A DNA stretch of 64,000 nt from Fusibacter_C sp942493125 (GCA_942493125.1 OW818667.1:1550001-1614000), one strand, 5' to 3'; shown: positions 45,697 through 55,800, counted from the stretch's first letter. The notes: generated by a model not told the origin, from the sequence alone. Program-made: numbers and translations.

Positions 45697-46113
45697 TTAC
45701 TTTTTCTTTGGTCTCTTAGCACCGTATTTAGATCTAGATTGCATTCTGTTGTTAACACCAGATGAATCAAGTACTCCTCTTACGATGTGGTATCTACAAC
45801 CTGGTAAGTCTTTAACTCTACCACCTCTGATAAGAACAACGCTATGCTCCTGTAAGTTGTGGCCAACACCTGGGATATATGCAGTCACCTCAAAACCGTT
45901 TGTCAATCTAACTCTGGCAACTTTTCTCAAAGCTGAGTTAGGTTTCTTAGGTGTAACAGTTTTTACACTTGTACATACACCTCTTTTTTGTGGTGAACTC
46001 ATTTTTACTTGCTTTCTTTTCAAAGTATTTAAACTTCTTTGTAAAGCAGGAGAAGTTGACTTTTCTTCAATCTCAAGTCTTCCTTTTCTCACTAACTGAT
46101 TAATAGTAGGCAT
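45697..46113 (-). CDS. rpsL: 30S ribosomal protein S12
   Basis: 138 residues. The decoding-site loops TPKKPNSALRK and GRVKDLPGCRYH keep the Lys residues of streptomycin-sensitive S12. An insert of about 12 residues near residue 30 (LQRSLNTLKRKQVK) gives the longer Firmicutes form. ATG 46113 has AAGGAGG upstream. Confidence 0.97.
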   Translation of the reverse strand: MPTINQLVRKGRLEIEEKSTSPALQRSLNTLKRKQVKMSSPQKRGVCTSVKTVTPKKPNSALRKVARVRLTNGFEVTAYIPGVGHNLQEHSVVLIRGGRVKDLPGCRYHIVRGVLDSSGVNNRMQSRSKYGAKRPKKK

Positions 46114-46144
46114 CCTTTTGCGGCACCTCCTTCCTTATATTTAT

Positions 46145-46393
46145 CTATTTTTCAATAACCGCTGTCGCAGCACCAACGTCAATATTACATGCTCGCCCAA
46201 GTTCTTTCATCGTTTCTATATAAACAATCTCTACAGATTTTTCACTTGCCAAATCAACTACTTGTTTGACAACAAACTGATCTGCGTCACTAGCAACGAA
46301 CAATACCACGGCTTTGTCAGTCGCGATAGCCTTCGTTGATTGCTTGATTCCAACGCTGATTTTCGAATGTTTTGCGAGGTCAATTAATTGCAT
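46145..46393 (-). CDS. L7Ae-family ribosomal protein (YbxF-like)
   Basis: 82 residues starting MQLIDLAKHSKISVGIKQS, with an L7Ae/L30e/S12e fold (VVLFVASDADQFVV, RACNIDVGAATAVI). Bacillus YbxF, in the same place between rpoC and rpsL, binds kink-turn RNA. ATG 46393 has AAGGAGG eight bases upstream; the longer frame starts within the promoter region. First gene of the str operon. Confidence 0.93.
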   Translation of the reverse strand: MQLIDLAKHSKISVGIKQSTKAIATDKAVVLFVASDADQFVVKQVVDLASEKSVEIVYIETMKELGRACNIDVGAATAVIEK

Positions 46394-46432
46394 ACTGTGT
46401 GCCTCCTTGAAGTCGCCAATATGCACTTCATC

Positions 46433-46461
46433 ATTTTAACACCATAAAAATTTACTGTCAA
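46433..46461 (-). promoter_or_regulatory. str operon promoter
   Basis: -35 TTGACA (46456-46461), a 17-bp spacer and -10 TAAAAT (46433-46438) on the minus strand, in the 79-bp gap after rpoC. It should drive the L7Ae-like gene, rpsL, rpsG, fusA and tuf. Confidence 0.85.
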
Positions 46462-46472
46462 TAAATTTTATG

Positions 46473-49400
46473 TTAAATACTAGTAAAGGTTTCAGCGTTT
46501 TCAAGGTCAAAATCGGCACTTGTTTTCACCGTCATTTCCTTGTAATATCTCATACCTGTACCTGCAGGGATGAGCTTTCCGATGATGACATTCTCTTTGA
46601 GACCAAGGAGTCTGTCTTCTTTACCATTGATCGCCGCTTCTGTGAGAACACGTGTTGTTTCTTGGAACGATGCAGCGGATAAGAAAGATTCAGTTGCTAA
46701 AGATGCTTTGGTAATACCGAGAAGTGATCTCGTACCTATAGCAGCTTCGCCGTTTTCAGTTTCAATAGCATCATTGATTCTGTTGAATTCTTTCAAGCTG
46801 ACAACGCTACCAGGTAACAAGAGTGAATCGCCAGATTCGTCAATCTTGATTTTAGAAAGCATCTGCTTGACGATGATCTCAATATGTTTATCGTTGATAT
46901 CAACACCTTGCAGTCTATAAACTTTTTGAACTTCCTTGATGATGTACTCACGTACGCCGTTTACACCAACCACTCTGAGCAAGTCATGTGGATTGATTGA
47001 ACCTTCAGTAATTGATTGTCCTTGAACAACGTGTTCGCCATCTTTAACTTTCAATCGTGCACCAAAGACGACTAAAGCAGTATGTTGTTCACCCGTTTCT
47101 TCATTGGTGATGACAACTTCTTTCTTCTTCTTTGTTTCTTTGAAGGATACGACGCCATTGTTTTCAGCGATGATCGCCAAACCTTTTGGTTTTCTCGCTT
47201 CGAAAAGTTCTTCTACACGGGGAAGACCTTGCGTGATATCGCCGCCGGCGACGCCGCCTGTATGGAACGTTCTCATTGTAAGCTGTGTACCCGGCTCACC
47301 GATTGATTGTGCAGCGATGATACCTACTGCTTCACCTACGTGAACTGGCTTTCCAGTTGCAAGATTGAGTCCATAACATTTAGCACATACACCGAATTGC
47401 GTATCGCAAGTAAGCACTGAACGAATTTTAACTGTCTTATACCCAGCTTTTACGACTTTATCCGCTAATTTTTCAGTAATAATCTGATTCGTTGAGCAAA
47501 TAACTTCACCTGTTGTTGAATTGACAAGGTCTTCAACTGGATATCGACCTAAAATACGTTCAAATAATGGTTCAATCAATTCATTGCCTTCTCTAAATTC
47601 GACAACTTCAATACCTGTATTTGTGTGACAGTCAATCTCTCTTACGATGACTTCTTGACTGACGTCAACGAGTCTTCTTGTAAGGTAACCTGAGTCGGCT
47701 GTACGAAGCGCTGTATCGGCAAGACCTTTACGTGCACCTGTTGTAGAAATAAAGTATTCAAGAACCGAAAGACCTTCTCGGAAGTTTGAAATGATGGGAA
47801 TCTCAACAGTTTTACCAAGTGCATTGGCCATGAGACCACGCATACCGGCAAGCTGTCTAATCTGGTTTTTAGAACCACGGGCACCTGAGTCCGCCATGAT
47901 TTTGATGTTGTTTAGATTGGTAAGGTTCTTCATAAGTGCGTCTGTTACTTCATCCGTCGTCTTTGTCCAAGTTTGAATGATTTTTTCATAACGCTCTTCT
48001 TCAGAGATTAAACCTCTTCTAAATGCTTTTTGATATTGGTCTACAACATTTCTAGCTGTAGCAATCAAGGCTTCTTTCTCATCCGGAATAACCATGTCTG
48101 AAACTGAAACGGTAATCGCTGCTCTTGTTGAATATTTGAAACCAATGTCTTTCATATGATCAAGGAGTTCTGCAGTGATTGTGTTGCCATACTCTGCAAA
48201 ACACTTCGCGATAATTTCTTCAAGATCTTTCTTCTTACATAAGAAGTCAATCTCAAGGCCGAACTTGTCTTCTTCACGATCGACAAAACCTAAGTTTTGT
48301 GGAATCTTTTCATTGAAAATAAATCGACCAACTGTGCTTTCAGTCCTAATGTAGATGTCTTCCTTCGGCATATAACGTTTGAGTATAACTCTTGTATGGA
48401 GTTCAACTGCGTTGTTGTAATATGCTAAATTAAGTTCTTCAAAATCTTTGAAAACTTTTTTGTTTTCTGGTTGTATTTCACTTTCATAAGTCAAGTAATA
48501 CGCACCAAGTACCATATCCTGCGTTGGCGTCGTTATAGGACGACCATCTTTTGGTGCGAGGATATTGTTGACAGAAAGCATCAAGAAACGCGCTTCTGCT
48601 TGAGCTTCTACAGATAAAGGTACGTGGACTGCCATCTGGTCACCGTCGAAGTCGGCGTTGTAAGCCGTACATACAAGTGGATGCAGTCTGATTGCTTTAC
48701 CTTCAACAAGTACTGGTTCAAATGCTTGAATACCAAGTCTATGAAGTGTCGGTGCACGGTTCAGAAGTACTGGATGTTCTGCTATAACTTCTTCTACGAT
48801 ACTCCATACTTCAGGTTTAACGCGTTCAACCATACGTTTAGCACTTTTGATGTTGTGAACGTATCCGTCATTGACGAGTCGTTTCATAACAAATGGCTTG
48901 AACAATTCAAGTGCCATTTTTTTCGGAAGACCACATTGGTAGAATTTGAGTTCTGGTCCAACGACGATAACCGAACGTCCCGAGTAGTCAACACGTTTAC
49001 CGAGTAAGTTCTGACGGAAACGACCTTGTTTACCTTTTAATAGATCTGAAAGTGACTTAAGTGGTCTGTTACCAGGTCCTGTTACAGGTCTGCCACGTCT
49101 ACCATTGTCTATCAGAGCATCTACAGCCTCTTGAAGCATACGCTTTTCATTTCTTACGATAATGTCTGGCGCACCGAGTTCAAGAAGTCTTTTAAGACGA
49201 TTGTTTCTATTGATAACACGTCTGTACAAGTCATTTAGATCCGCTGTTGCAAATCTACCACCATCGAGTTGTACCATTGGGCGCAAATCTGGCGGTATAA
49301 CTGGAACGACATCAAGAATCATCCATTCTGGTTCATTACCAGATTGTCTGAATGCTTCGACGACTTCAAGTCTTCTTACAATACGAATTTTTCTTTGTCC

Positions 49401-49997
49401 AGAGCTGTCTTTAAGCTGAGCTTTAAGTTCAACCGCTAAGCCATCCAAATCAACTTGTTGCAGAATCTCTTTAACAGCTTCTGCACCCATCATCGCTTTA
49501 AATGTATTACCGTATTTCTCTTTATATTGTGAATACTCGCTCTCTGTTAAGAGTTGCTTGTACTCGAGGCTCGTTTCACCAGCTTCGATAACAATATAAG
49601 AAGCAAAATAAAGCACTTTTTCTAGTGATCTTGGTGATAAGTCCAAAAGTATACCCATTTTTGATGGGATACCTTTGAAATACCAGATGTGTGAAACAGG
49701 TGCTGCAAGTTCGATGTGGCCCATTCTTTCACGACGCACTTTCGACTTTGTAACCTCAACGCCACAACGATCACAGATGACACCTTTATATCTTACTTTT
49801 TTATATTTACCACAGTGGCATTCCCAGTCCTTTGTTGGACCAAAGATTTTTTCACAAAAAAGACCCTCTTTTTCTGGCTTTAATGTTCTATAGTTAATCG
49901 TCTCAGGCTTTTTTACTTCACCTTTCGACCAAGATCTAATCTTGTTGGGCGACGCCAAACCTATTCTAATGGAATCAAAATTATTGAATTCGATCAA
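46473..49997 (-). CDS. rpoC: RNA polymerase subunit beta'
   Basis: 1174 residues, the usual Firmicutes length without large inserts. The zinc finger CHCGKYKKVRYKGVICDRCG (about residues 60-79), the catalytic NADFDGDQMAVH with three Asp for magnesium, and the second zinc site (CDTQFGVCAKCYG) are present. The start is TTG 49997, six bases after GGGAGAGG, giving MIEFNNFDSIRIGLASP as in relatives. It follows rpoB with a 33-bp gap. Confidence 0.98.
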   Translation of the reverse strand: MIEFNNFDSIRIGLASPNKIRSWSKGEVKKPETINYRTLKPEKEGLFCEKIFGPTKDWECHCGKYKKVRYKGVICDRCGVEVTKSKVRRERMGHIELAAPVSHIWYFKGIPSKMGILLDLSPRSLEKVLYFASYIVIEAGETSLEYKQLLTESEYSQYKEKYGNTFKAMMGAEAVKEILQQVDLDGLAVELKAQLKDSSGQRKIRIVRRLEVVEAFRQSGNEPEWMILDVVPVIPPDLRPMVQLDGGRFATADLNDLYRRVINRNNRLKRLLELGAPDIIVRNEKRMLQEAVDALIDNGRRGRPVTGPGNRPLKSLSDLLKGKQGRFRQNLLGKRVDYSGRSVIVVGPELKFYQCGLPKKMALELFKPFVMKRLVNDGYVHNIKSAKRMVERVKPEVWSIVEEVIAEHPVLLNRAPTLHRLGIQAFEPVLVEGKAIRLHPLVCTAYNADFDGDQMAVHVPLSVEAQAEARFLMLSVNNILAPKDGRPITTPTQDMVLGAYYLTYESEIQPENKKVFKDFEELNLAYYNNAVELHTRVILKRYMPKEDIYIRTESTVGRFIFNEKIPQNLGFVDREEDKFGLEIDFLCKKKDLEEIIAKCFAEYGNTITAELLDHMKDIGFKYSTRAAITVSVSDMVIPDEKEALIATARNVVDQYQKAFRRGLISEEERYEKIIQTWTKTTDEVTDALMKNLTNLNNIKIMADSGARGSKNQIRQLAGMRGLMANALGKTVEIPIISNFREGLSVLEYFISTTGARKGLADTALRTADSGYLTRRLVDVSQEVIVREIDCHTNTGIEVVEFREGNELIEPLFERILGRYPVEDLVNSTTGEVICSTNQIITEKLADKVVKAGYKTVKIRSVLTCDTQFGVCAKCYGLNLATGKPVHVGEAVGIIAAQSIGEPGTQLTMRTFHTGGVAGGDITQGLPRVEELFEARKPKGLAIIAENNGVVSFKETKKKKEVVITNEETGEQHTALVVFGARLKVKDGEHVVQGQSITEGSINPHDLLRVVGVNGVREYIIKEVQKVYRLQGVDINDKHIEIIVKQMLSKIKIDESGDSLLLPGSVVSLKEFNRINDAIETENGEAAIGTRSLLGITKASLATESFLSAASFQETTRVLTEAAINGKEDRLLGLKENVIIGKLIPAGTGMRYYKEMTVKTSADFDLENAETFTSI

Positions 49998-50030
49998 GGG
50001 CTACCTCTCCCTTCTCTAAATTAAAGTTAG

Positions 50031-53000
50031 TTACGCATCAATATCTTCATCGTCTTCAAGGAAAATTTCATCTTCGGATTCTTCAGTATCATCTAAATCA
50101 ATGAGATCCTCTTCATCTTCCAAACCTTGAACCGCTTCTTCATCAACAACATCATCGATAAACGCACCGCGTTCTATATCGACTGTGATCTTGTTTTCAC
50201 GAAGTGCTGTGTTATAGTCTAAACCGTCATCATCTTCATCAGCAAGTTCAATCTCAATTTCACCTGCATCGTCTCTCAAGACTTTTACGTCGAGTGCCAA
50301 TGCTTGTAATTCTTTGATCAATACTTTGAATGACTCTGGGATGCCTGGTTCAGGAATGTTTTCACCTTTAACGATTGCTTCATAAGCTTTTACTCTACCT
50401 ACAACGTCATCCGACTTTACAGTCAAGATTTCTTGGAGTGTATGTGCTGCACCATATGCTTCAAGTGCCCATACCTCCATCTCACCGAATCGCTGTCCAC
50501 CGAATTGAGCTTTACCGCCCAATGGCTGTTGCGTTACGAGTGAGTAAGGACCAGTACTTCTTGCATGGATTTTGTCGTCAACCAAGTGATGCAGTTTCAA
50601 CATATACATGTAACCAACAGTAACTGGATTGTCAAAGCTTTCGCCAGTTCTGCCATCTCTAACTACGAGACGACCGTTGCGTGGATAACCAGCATCTGCA
50701 AGAATATCTTGGATTTGGCTCTCTTTTGCACCGTCGAATACTGGAGTCGCGACTTTCCATCCTTTTTTCTTAGCAGCAAGGCCTAAGTGGACTTCAAGTA
50801 CCTGTCCGATATTCATACGTGAAGGAACGCCTAGTGGATTGAGTACGATTTGTAACGATGTACCATCATCCAAAAATGGCATGTCTTCAACTGGAGATAT
50901 TTTTGAGATAACACCTTTGTTACCATGACGTCCCGCCATTTTGTCACCAACGCTGATTTTACGTTTTTTTGCAATGTAAACGCGGATCAGTTTGTTAACG
51001 CCAGGAGACAGTTCGTCACCGTTTTCTCTTTCGAACTTTTTAACATCTACGATAATTCCAGATTCGCCATGAGGTACTCTTAATGAAGTATCTCTAACTT
51101 CTCTGGCTTTCTCACCGAAAATTGCTCTTAGGAGTCTTTCTTCTGCAGTCAATTCTGTTTCACCTTTAGGTGTCACTTTACCAACTAAGATATCGCCTGA
51201 ATTGACTTCAGCACCAATACGGATGATGCCTTCAGCATCAAGGTTTTTTAGTGCATCTTCGCCGACATTTGGTATGTCACGAGTGATTTCTTCAGGTCCA
51301 AGTTTTGTATCTCTTGCTTCGGACTCATACTCTTCGATATGGATAGAACTGAGTTTATCTTCCATGACGAGCTCTTCGCTCAGCATGATAGCATCCTCAT
51401 AGTTGTAACCTTCCCAAGTCATGAAGCCAATTAATAAGTTCGTACCAAGTGCAATTTCACCGTTGTCAGTAGATGGACCATCTGCGATGATCTCGTCTGC
51501 AAGTACTTTTTGTCCTTTTTTAACAAGTGGCTTTTGATTGATGCATGTACCTTGATTTGAACGTTTGAATTTCAATAATTTGAATCTATATTTCTTTCTG
51601 TCTTCATTACCACGAACGACAATTTCATCCGCAGAAACATATTCAATGACACCATCTACTGGCGCTTTAACAACAGAGCCAGAATCTTTAGCAGCGATAT
51701 GCTCAATACCCGTACCAATGATTGGCGCTTCAGCTCTTACGAGTGGAACTGCCTGACGTTGCATGTTCGAACCCATCAGGGCTCTATTGGCATCGTCGTT
51801 TTCAAGGAACGGAATCATAGCTGTTGCTACAGATACCATTTGAAGTGCTGATACTTCAACCAAATCGATTTCAGAAGACGGGAATTCTTTGATATCTGAT
51901 CGACGACGTGCAACAATTCGATCGCTTACAAAATAACTATCTTCAGTAACAGGTTCATTGGCTGGTGCTACAATATATTTTTCTTCGACATCGGCAGTAA
52001 TATAGATGATCTCATCTGTAATATGGCCAGTCTGTTTGTTGATTTTTCTATAAGGGGATTCGATAAAGCCGTATTCATTGATTCTTGCATAAGTACTCAA
52101 TGAACCAATAAGACCGATGTTTGGTCCCTCTGGCGTCTCGATTGGACACATTCTACCATAGTGAGAATGGTGAACGTCCCTTACTTCAAAGCCCGCACGC
52201 TCTCTAGATAAACCACCTGGTCCAAGAGCAGAAAGTCTTCTTTTATGAGTCAGTTCCGCAAGTGGGTTCGTCTGGTCCATGAACTGTGACAACTGGGAGC
52301 TGCCAAAAAATTCTTTGATCGCAGATACAACTGGTTTAATATTGATGAGTGCTTGTGGTGTAATGGCTTCCATATCCTGAATGGTCATTCTTTCACGAAC
52401 GACGCGTTCCATACGTGATAAACCGATTCTGAATTGGTTTTGTAAAAGCTCGCCTACAGAACGGATACGTCTGTTGCCAAGGTGATCGATATCGTCGACG
52501 TTGCCTACACTTAAATTGAGGTTAAGTATATAACTGAACGATGCGAGGATGTCGGCCGGGATAATATGTCTTGGAACGAGTTCAGACATTCTTTCGTCGA
52601 TTGCTGTGATTTGTTCTTCTAATGTATCACATGTATCTAAGATTTCTTTTAACACAGGGTAGTAAACTTTTTCTTTGATCTTGATTTTATCAGAAGTGAT
52701 AAAACTTTGGATGTCGACAAAATGATTACCAATAACGCGTACCACTTTATCGTCATCGCCATAGACATCAACCTGCTTAACGCCACAATTTTCAATAACA
52801 GCTGCTAAGTCTATAGAAATTTTCGAATCTTTTTCCACTAGAATTTCGCCAGTTTGTGGGTTGATAATATTTTCTGCGGCAACTCGTTCTTCAATACGAT
52901 TGGAAACACCAAGCTTCTTATTGAATTTGTAGCGACCAACTTTAGCTAAATCATATCTTTTTTCATCGAAGAACAAAGAGTTAATTAAGTTTCTTGCACT

Positions 53001-53744
53001 TTCCACAGTTGGTGGTTCACCTGGTCTCAATTTTTTGTAAATTTCGATCAGGCCTTCTTCTTGATTGACAGTACTGTCTTTATCTAGTGTTTTGATGAGT
53101 TTCTCATCTTCACCAAACATAGATAAAATTTCGTGATTTGAGTGATATCCAAGTGCCCTGATTAATGTTGTTGCAGGTAACTTACGGGTTCTGTCAATTC
53201 TAACAGATACTATGTCGTTTGAATCTGTTTCGTATTCAAGCCATGCGCCTCTGTTTGGTATAATTGTGCTTGAAAATAATTGTGTACCGACCTTGTCGCG
53301 TTTCATGTCGTAATAAGGTCCTGGCGATCTGACGAGTTGACTTACGATAACTCTCTCAGCGCCGTTGATAATAAAAGTACCCTTGTCAGTCATCAATGGG
53401 AAATCGCCCATGAAAACCTTTTGCTCTTTGATCTCGCTAGTCTCTTTATTAATGAAGCGAACTTGTACCCTGAGCGGCACAGCATAGTTGACATCGCGCT
53501 CTTTACACTCTTCCACGTCATATTTAGAATCTTCATCGAGCTCATAATCAATGAATTCCAAACTTAAGTTTCCAGTGTAATCTTCAATTGGCGAAATGTC
53601 TTTGAAGGCTTCTTTAAGCCCTTCTTCGAGGAACCACTCATAAGATTTTCTTTGAATCTCAATGAGGTTTGGCTTCTCTAACAGCTCTACAATTCTAGCA
53701 AAACTCATTCTCTCTGTTTTTCCGAACATTACAGGTTGTGGCAT
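50031..53744 (-). CDS. rpoB: RNA polymerase subunit beta
   Basis: 1237 residues. The rifampicin pocket GSSQLSQFMDQTNPL and THKRRLSALGPGG appears wild type. The C-terminal clamp GGKAQFGGQRFGEMEVWALE is complete, followed by an acidic tail of about 45 residues ending EDDEDIDA, as in several Firmicutes. ATG 53744 has GGGGTG eight bases upstream. It is transcribed from its own strong promoter and possibly by read-through from rplJL. Confidence 0.98.
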   Translation of the reverse strand: MPQPVMFGKTERMSFARIVELLEKPNLIEIQRKSYEWFLEEGLKEAFKDISPIEDYTGNLSLEFIDYELDEDSKYDVEECKERDVNYAVPLRVQVRFINKETSEIKEQKVFMGDFPLMTDKGTFIINGAERVIVSQLVRSPGPYYDMKRDKVGTQLFSSTIIPNRGAWLEYETDSNDIVSVRIDRTRKLPATTLIRALGYHSNHEILSMFGEDEKLIKTLDKDSTVNQEEGLIEIYKKLRPGEPPTVESARNLINSLFFDEKRYDLAKVGRYKFNKKLGVSNRIEERVAAENIINPQTGEILVEKDSKISIDLAAVIENCGVKQVDVYGDDDKVVRVIGNHFVDIQSFITSDKIKIKEKVYYPVLKEILDTCDTLEEQITAIDERMSELVPRHIIPADILASFSYILNLNLSVGNVDDIDHLGNRRIRSVGELLQNQFRIGLSRMERVVRERMTIQDMEAITPQALINIKPVVSAIKEFFGSSQLSQFMDQTNPLAELTHKRRLSALGPGGLSRERAGFEVRDVHHSHYGRMCPIETPEGPNIGLIGSLSTYARINEYGFIESPYRKINKQTGHITDEIIYITADVEEKYIVAPANEPVTEDSYFVSDRIVARRRSDIKEFPSSEIDLVEVSALQMVSVATAMIPFLENDDANRALMGSNMQRQAVPLVRAEAPIIGTGIEHIAAKDSGSVVKAPVDGVIEYVSADEIVVRGNEDRKKYRFKLLKFKRSNQGTCINQKPLVKKGQKVLADEIIADGPSTDNGEIALGTNLLIGFMTWEGYNYEDAIMLSEELVMEDKLSSIHIEEYESEARDTKLGPEEITRDIPNVGEDALKNLDAEGIIRIGAEVNSGDILVGKVTPKGETELTAEERLLRAIFGEKAREVRDTSLRVPHGESGIIVDVKKFERENGDELSPGVNKLIRVYIAKKRKISVGDKMAGRHGNKGVISKISPVEDMPFLDDGTSLQIVLNPLGVPSRMNIGQVLEVHLGLAAKKKGWKVATPVFDGAKESQIQDILADAGYPRNGRLVVRDGRTGESFDNPVTVGYMYMLKLHHLVDDKIHARSTGPYSLVTQQPLGGKAQFGGQRFGEMEVWALEAYGAAHTLQEILTVKSDDVVGRVKAYEAIVKGENIPEPGIPESFKVLIKELQALALDVKVLRDDAGEIEIELADEDDDGLDYNTALRENKITVDIERGAFIDDVVDEEAVQGLEDEEDLIDLDDTEESEDEIFLEDDEDIDA

Positions 53745-53871
53745 TAAATTTTCACCCCTTGTGTAATAAAAGTTGTTGTATTATAAAAAGGACGAATCCT
53801 TTTCTAACCCGACATGCCATAGTTTTCAAACGCAGAAAACTCCATTCTAAACATACTTATAGCATTATAGA

Positions 53872-53900
53872 ATATTATCACACATGGTTCAACGTGTCAA
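53872..53900 (-). promoter_or_regulatory. rpoBC promoter
   Basis: -35 TTGACA (53895-53900), a 17-bp spacer and -10 TAATAT (53872-53877) on the minus strand. The leader of about 120 nt carries two small hairpins, GTTTTC/GAAAAC and AAAAGGA-TTCG-TCCTTTT followed by TATAAT, which could attenuate. Confidence 0.88.
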
Positions 53901-53983
53901 CAACATTTTACAAGTTTGTTTAGAATAGAGTCTTCAATTTTTCGTTACATTTGGATGAAGTTGCGATTAAAATAAAGAGTCAA

Positions 53984-54010
53984 AATAGCCACCAATGAAT
54001 GGTGGCTATT
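53984..54010 (-). terminator. hairpin after rplL
   Basis: Perfect 11-bp arms AATAGCCACCA and TGGTGGCTATT with a 5-nt loop, 9 bp after the rplL stop. Only TTTTG follows on the minus strand, so it may terminate partially, as at the rplL-rpoB boundary in other bacteria. Confidence 0.75.
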
Positions 54011-54018
54011 GTTTAAAA

Positions 54019-54381
54019 CTATTTTAATTCAACTGCTGCGCCAGCTTCTTCTAAAGCAGCTTTAACTTTTTCAGCTTCTTCTTTAGATACGCCTGATTTA
54101 ACAACTTGTGGAGCGCCATCTACTAAGTCTTTAGCTTCTTTTAAGCCAAGGCCAGTAAGTTCTCTAACAACTTTGATAACGCCGATTTTCTTAGCGCCAG
54201 AGTTAGATAAAATTACGTCAAATTCAGTTTGCTCTTCTACTGCTTCAGCAGCAGCAACAACTACAGCGCCAGCTGGAGCAGAAGCAGATACACCAAACTC
54301 AGCTTCACATGCTTCTACTAATTCTTTAACTTCTAAAATGCTCATGCCTTTAATAGCTTCAATAATTTGTTCTTTAGTCAT
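54019..54381 (-). CDS. rplL: 50S ribosomal protein L7/L12
   Basis: 120 residues. An N-terminal dimer domain (TKEQIIEAIKGMSILEVKEL), an Ala-rich hinge (ASAPAGAVVVAAAEAVEE) and the factor-binding C-terminal domain with KVVRELTGLGLKEAKDLVD. It recruits translational GTPases through the stalk. ATG 54381 has GGAGG eight bases upstream. Confidence 0.97.
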   Translation of the reverse strand: MTKEQIIEAIKGMSILEVKELVEACEAEFGVSASAPAGAVVVAAAEAVEEQTEFDVILSNSGAKKIGVIKVVRELTGLGLKEAKDLVDGAPQVVKSGVSKEEAEKVKAALEEAGAAVELK

Positions 54382-54419
54382 TTCAAACACCTCCGGATAA
54401 TTTTCATTCATATTATTAA

Positions 54420-54926
54420 TTATGCTTGTGCGCCATTTCCTTCTTTTTCTTTAATAAGATTAGATAAGAAATATGCAAAGTTCGAAACTGGAGCCTTGAT
54501 AGATCCAAGGAATCTTCCAATTAACACTTCTTTAGTCGGTAAATCTGCAATTTGGATCATTTGTTCTAGGTTACAGTATGAGCCTTCAACGACACCCGCT
54601 TTTAATTCAAGGTTTTTATGGCCTTTAGCGAAGTCTTTGATGATCTTTGCTGGTATAACAGCATCATTAATTCCAAATGCGATTGCATTAGGACCAGTCA
54701 AATCTTGTGATAAAGCTTCAAACGGCGTATCTTTAATCGCAATTTTTACTAAATTGTTTTTATAGACTTTGTATTCAACGCCAGCTTGTCTAAACTTACT
54801 TCTAAGTTCAGTTACTTCTCCAACAGATAAACCCCTGTAATCTACGAGAACAGCAGACTTAGCACTTTCGAATCTCTCTTTAATCTCAGCAACTGCTAAT
54901 TTCTTTGCATCAAGATTATTTGACAT
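54420..54926 (-). CDS. rplJ: 50S ribosomal protein L10
   Basis: 168 residues from ATG 54926 with AAGGAGG upstream; the frame is open earlier only through the leader RNA. VLVDYRGLSVGEVTELRSKF and YKVYKNNLVKIA are typical, and the C-terminal helix carries the L12 dimers. With L12 it probably binds the leader at 54938-55078 to control the pair. Confidence 0.97.
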   Translation of the reverse strand: MSNNLDAKKLAVAEIKERFESAKSAVLVDYRGLSVGEVTELRSKFRQAGVEYKVYKNNLVKIAIKDTPFEALSQDLTGPNAIAFGINDAVIPAKIIKDFAKGHKNLELKAGVVEGSYCNLEQMIQIADLPTKEVLIGRFLGSIKAPVSNFAYFLSNLIKEKEGNGAQA

Positions 54927-54937
54927 TTGTCCACCTC

Positions 54938-55078
54938 CTTGTAAAATATAAAACCTCTCTTCCGTAGACAAGAGAGGTTATAATTTATTATTCATAAACT
55001 ATTTATCCTTACCTCGGTAGGAAATTAAGCGTGAGCACCTACTGTCTACGGTTTATAGACTTTTTTTAAGACAAAGCA
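54938..55078 (-). ncRNA. L10 leader (rplJL autoregulatory RNA)
   Basis: The minus-strand RNA contains the conserved core CCGUAGACAGUAGGUGC and UUUCCUACCGAGGU. A terminator-like hairpin follows (AACCUCUCUU...AAGAGAGGUU, then UUUAUAUUUU) whose loop GUCUACGG pairs with the upstream CCGUAGAC. This is the well-known ribosomal protein L10 leader layout. Mutually exclusive pairing of CCGUAGAC explains attenuation. Confidence 0.92.
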
Positions 55079-55107
55079 ATTCTATCAAAGATATTGCGTA
55101 TTGTCAA
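55079..55107 (-). promoter_or_regulatory. rplJL promoter
   Basis: -35 TTGACA (55102-55107), a 17-bp spacer and -10 TAGAAT (55079-55084) on the minus strand. The -35 directly abuts the rplA stop codon. Confidence 0.87.
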
Positions 55108-55800
55108 TTATAATTTCGCAGCGTTTAATCTGATGCCAGGGCCCATAGTACTAGTAAGCGTTACGCTTCTAAGGTATGTTCCTTTTGCAGCAGCTGGCTT
55201 AGCTTTCACAACAGCCTCAACGAGTGCGTTCATGTTCTCAGTCAATTTAACTTCGTCGAAAGATGCTTTACCGATTGAAACGTGAACGATGTTTGTTTTG
55301 TCCAATCTGTATTCAACTTTACCTGCTTTGATTTCATTAACAGCTCTTTCGATATCGAAAGTTACAGTACCAGATTTAGGATTTGGCATTAAGCCTTTTG
55401 GTCCTAAAACTCTACCTAAACGACCGAGTTGACCCATCATGTCTGGTGTCGATACGATGACATCGTAATCAAACCAGTTTTCATTTTGGATTTTAGTGAT
55501 GATGTCCTCTGCTCCAACGAAATCAGCGCCAGCTTTTTCAGCTTCAATCGCTTTGTCGCCTTTAGCGATAACGAGAACTCTTTTTGTTTTACCAGTACCG
55601 TGTGGTAAAACGATTGCGCCTCTAACTTGTTGATCAGCATGTCTGCCGTCTACACCAAGTTTGATATGAAGTTCAATAGTTTCATCGAACTTAGCTTTCG
55701 CAGTTTGTTTAACTAATTTGATCGCTTCATCGAGCTCGTAAAACTTGTTTTTGTCAACAAGCTTCATTGCTTCTTGATAGGCTTTACCTCTTTTTGGCAT
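55108..55800 (-). CDS. rplA: 50S ribosomal protein L1
   Basis: 230 residues. The L1 signature ASPDMMGQLGRLGRVLGPKG-like segment (here VSTPDMMGQLGRLGR), then GLMPNPKSGTVT, and the C-terminal TLTSTMGPGIRLNAAKL are normal. It moves E-site tRNA with the L1 stalk and often represses the rplKA operon. ATG 55800 follows AAGGAGG. Confidence 0.97.
   Translation of the reverse strand: MPKRGKAYQEAMKLVDKNKFYELDEAIKLVKQTAKAKFDETIELHIKLGVDGRHADQQVRGAIVLPHGTGKTKRVLVIAKGDKAIEAEKAGADFVGAEDIITKIQNENWFDYDVIVSTPDMMGQLGRLGRVLGPKGLMPNPKSGTVTFDIERAVNEIKAGKVEYRLDKTNIVHVSIGKASFDEVKLTENMNALVEAVVKAKPAAAKGTYLRSVTLTSTMGPGIRLNAAKL

Noticed and set aside
45485..46099. Plus-strand frame of 204 codons antisense to rpsG and rpsL
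   Set aside because: It is the mirror of two strongly conserved ribosomal protein genes, is rich in Phe and Leu, and has no ribosome site.
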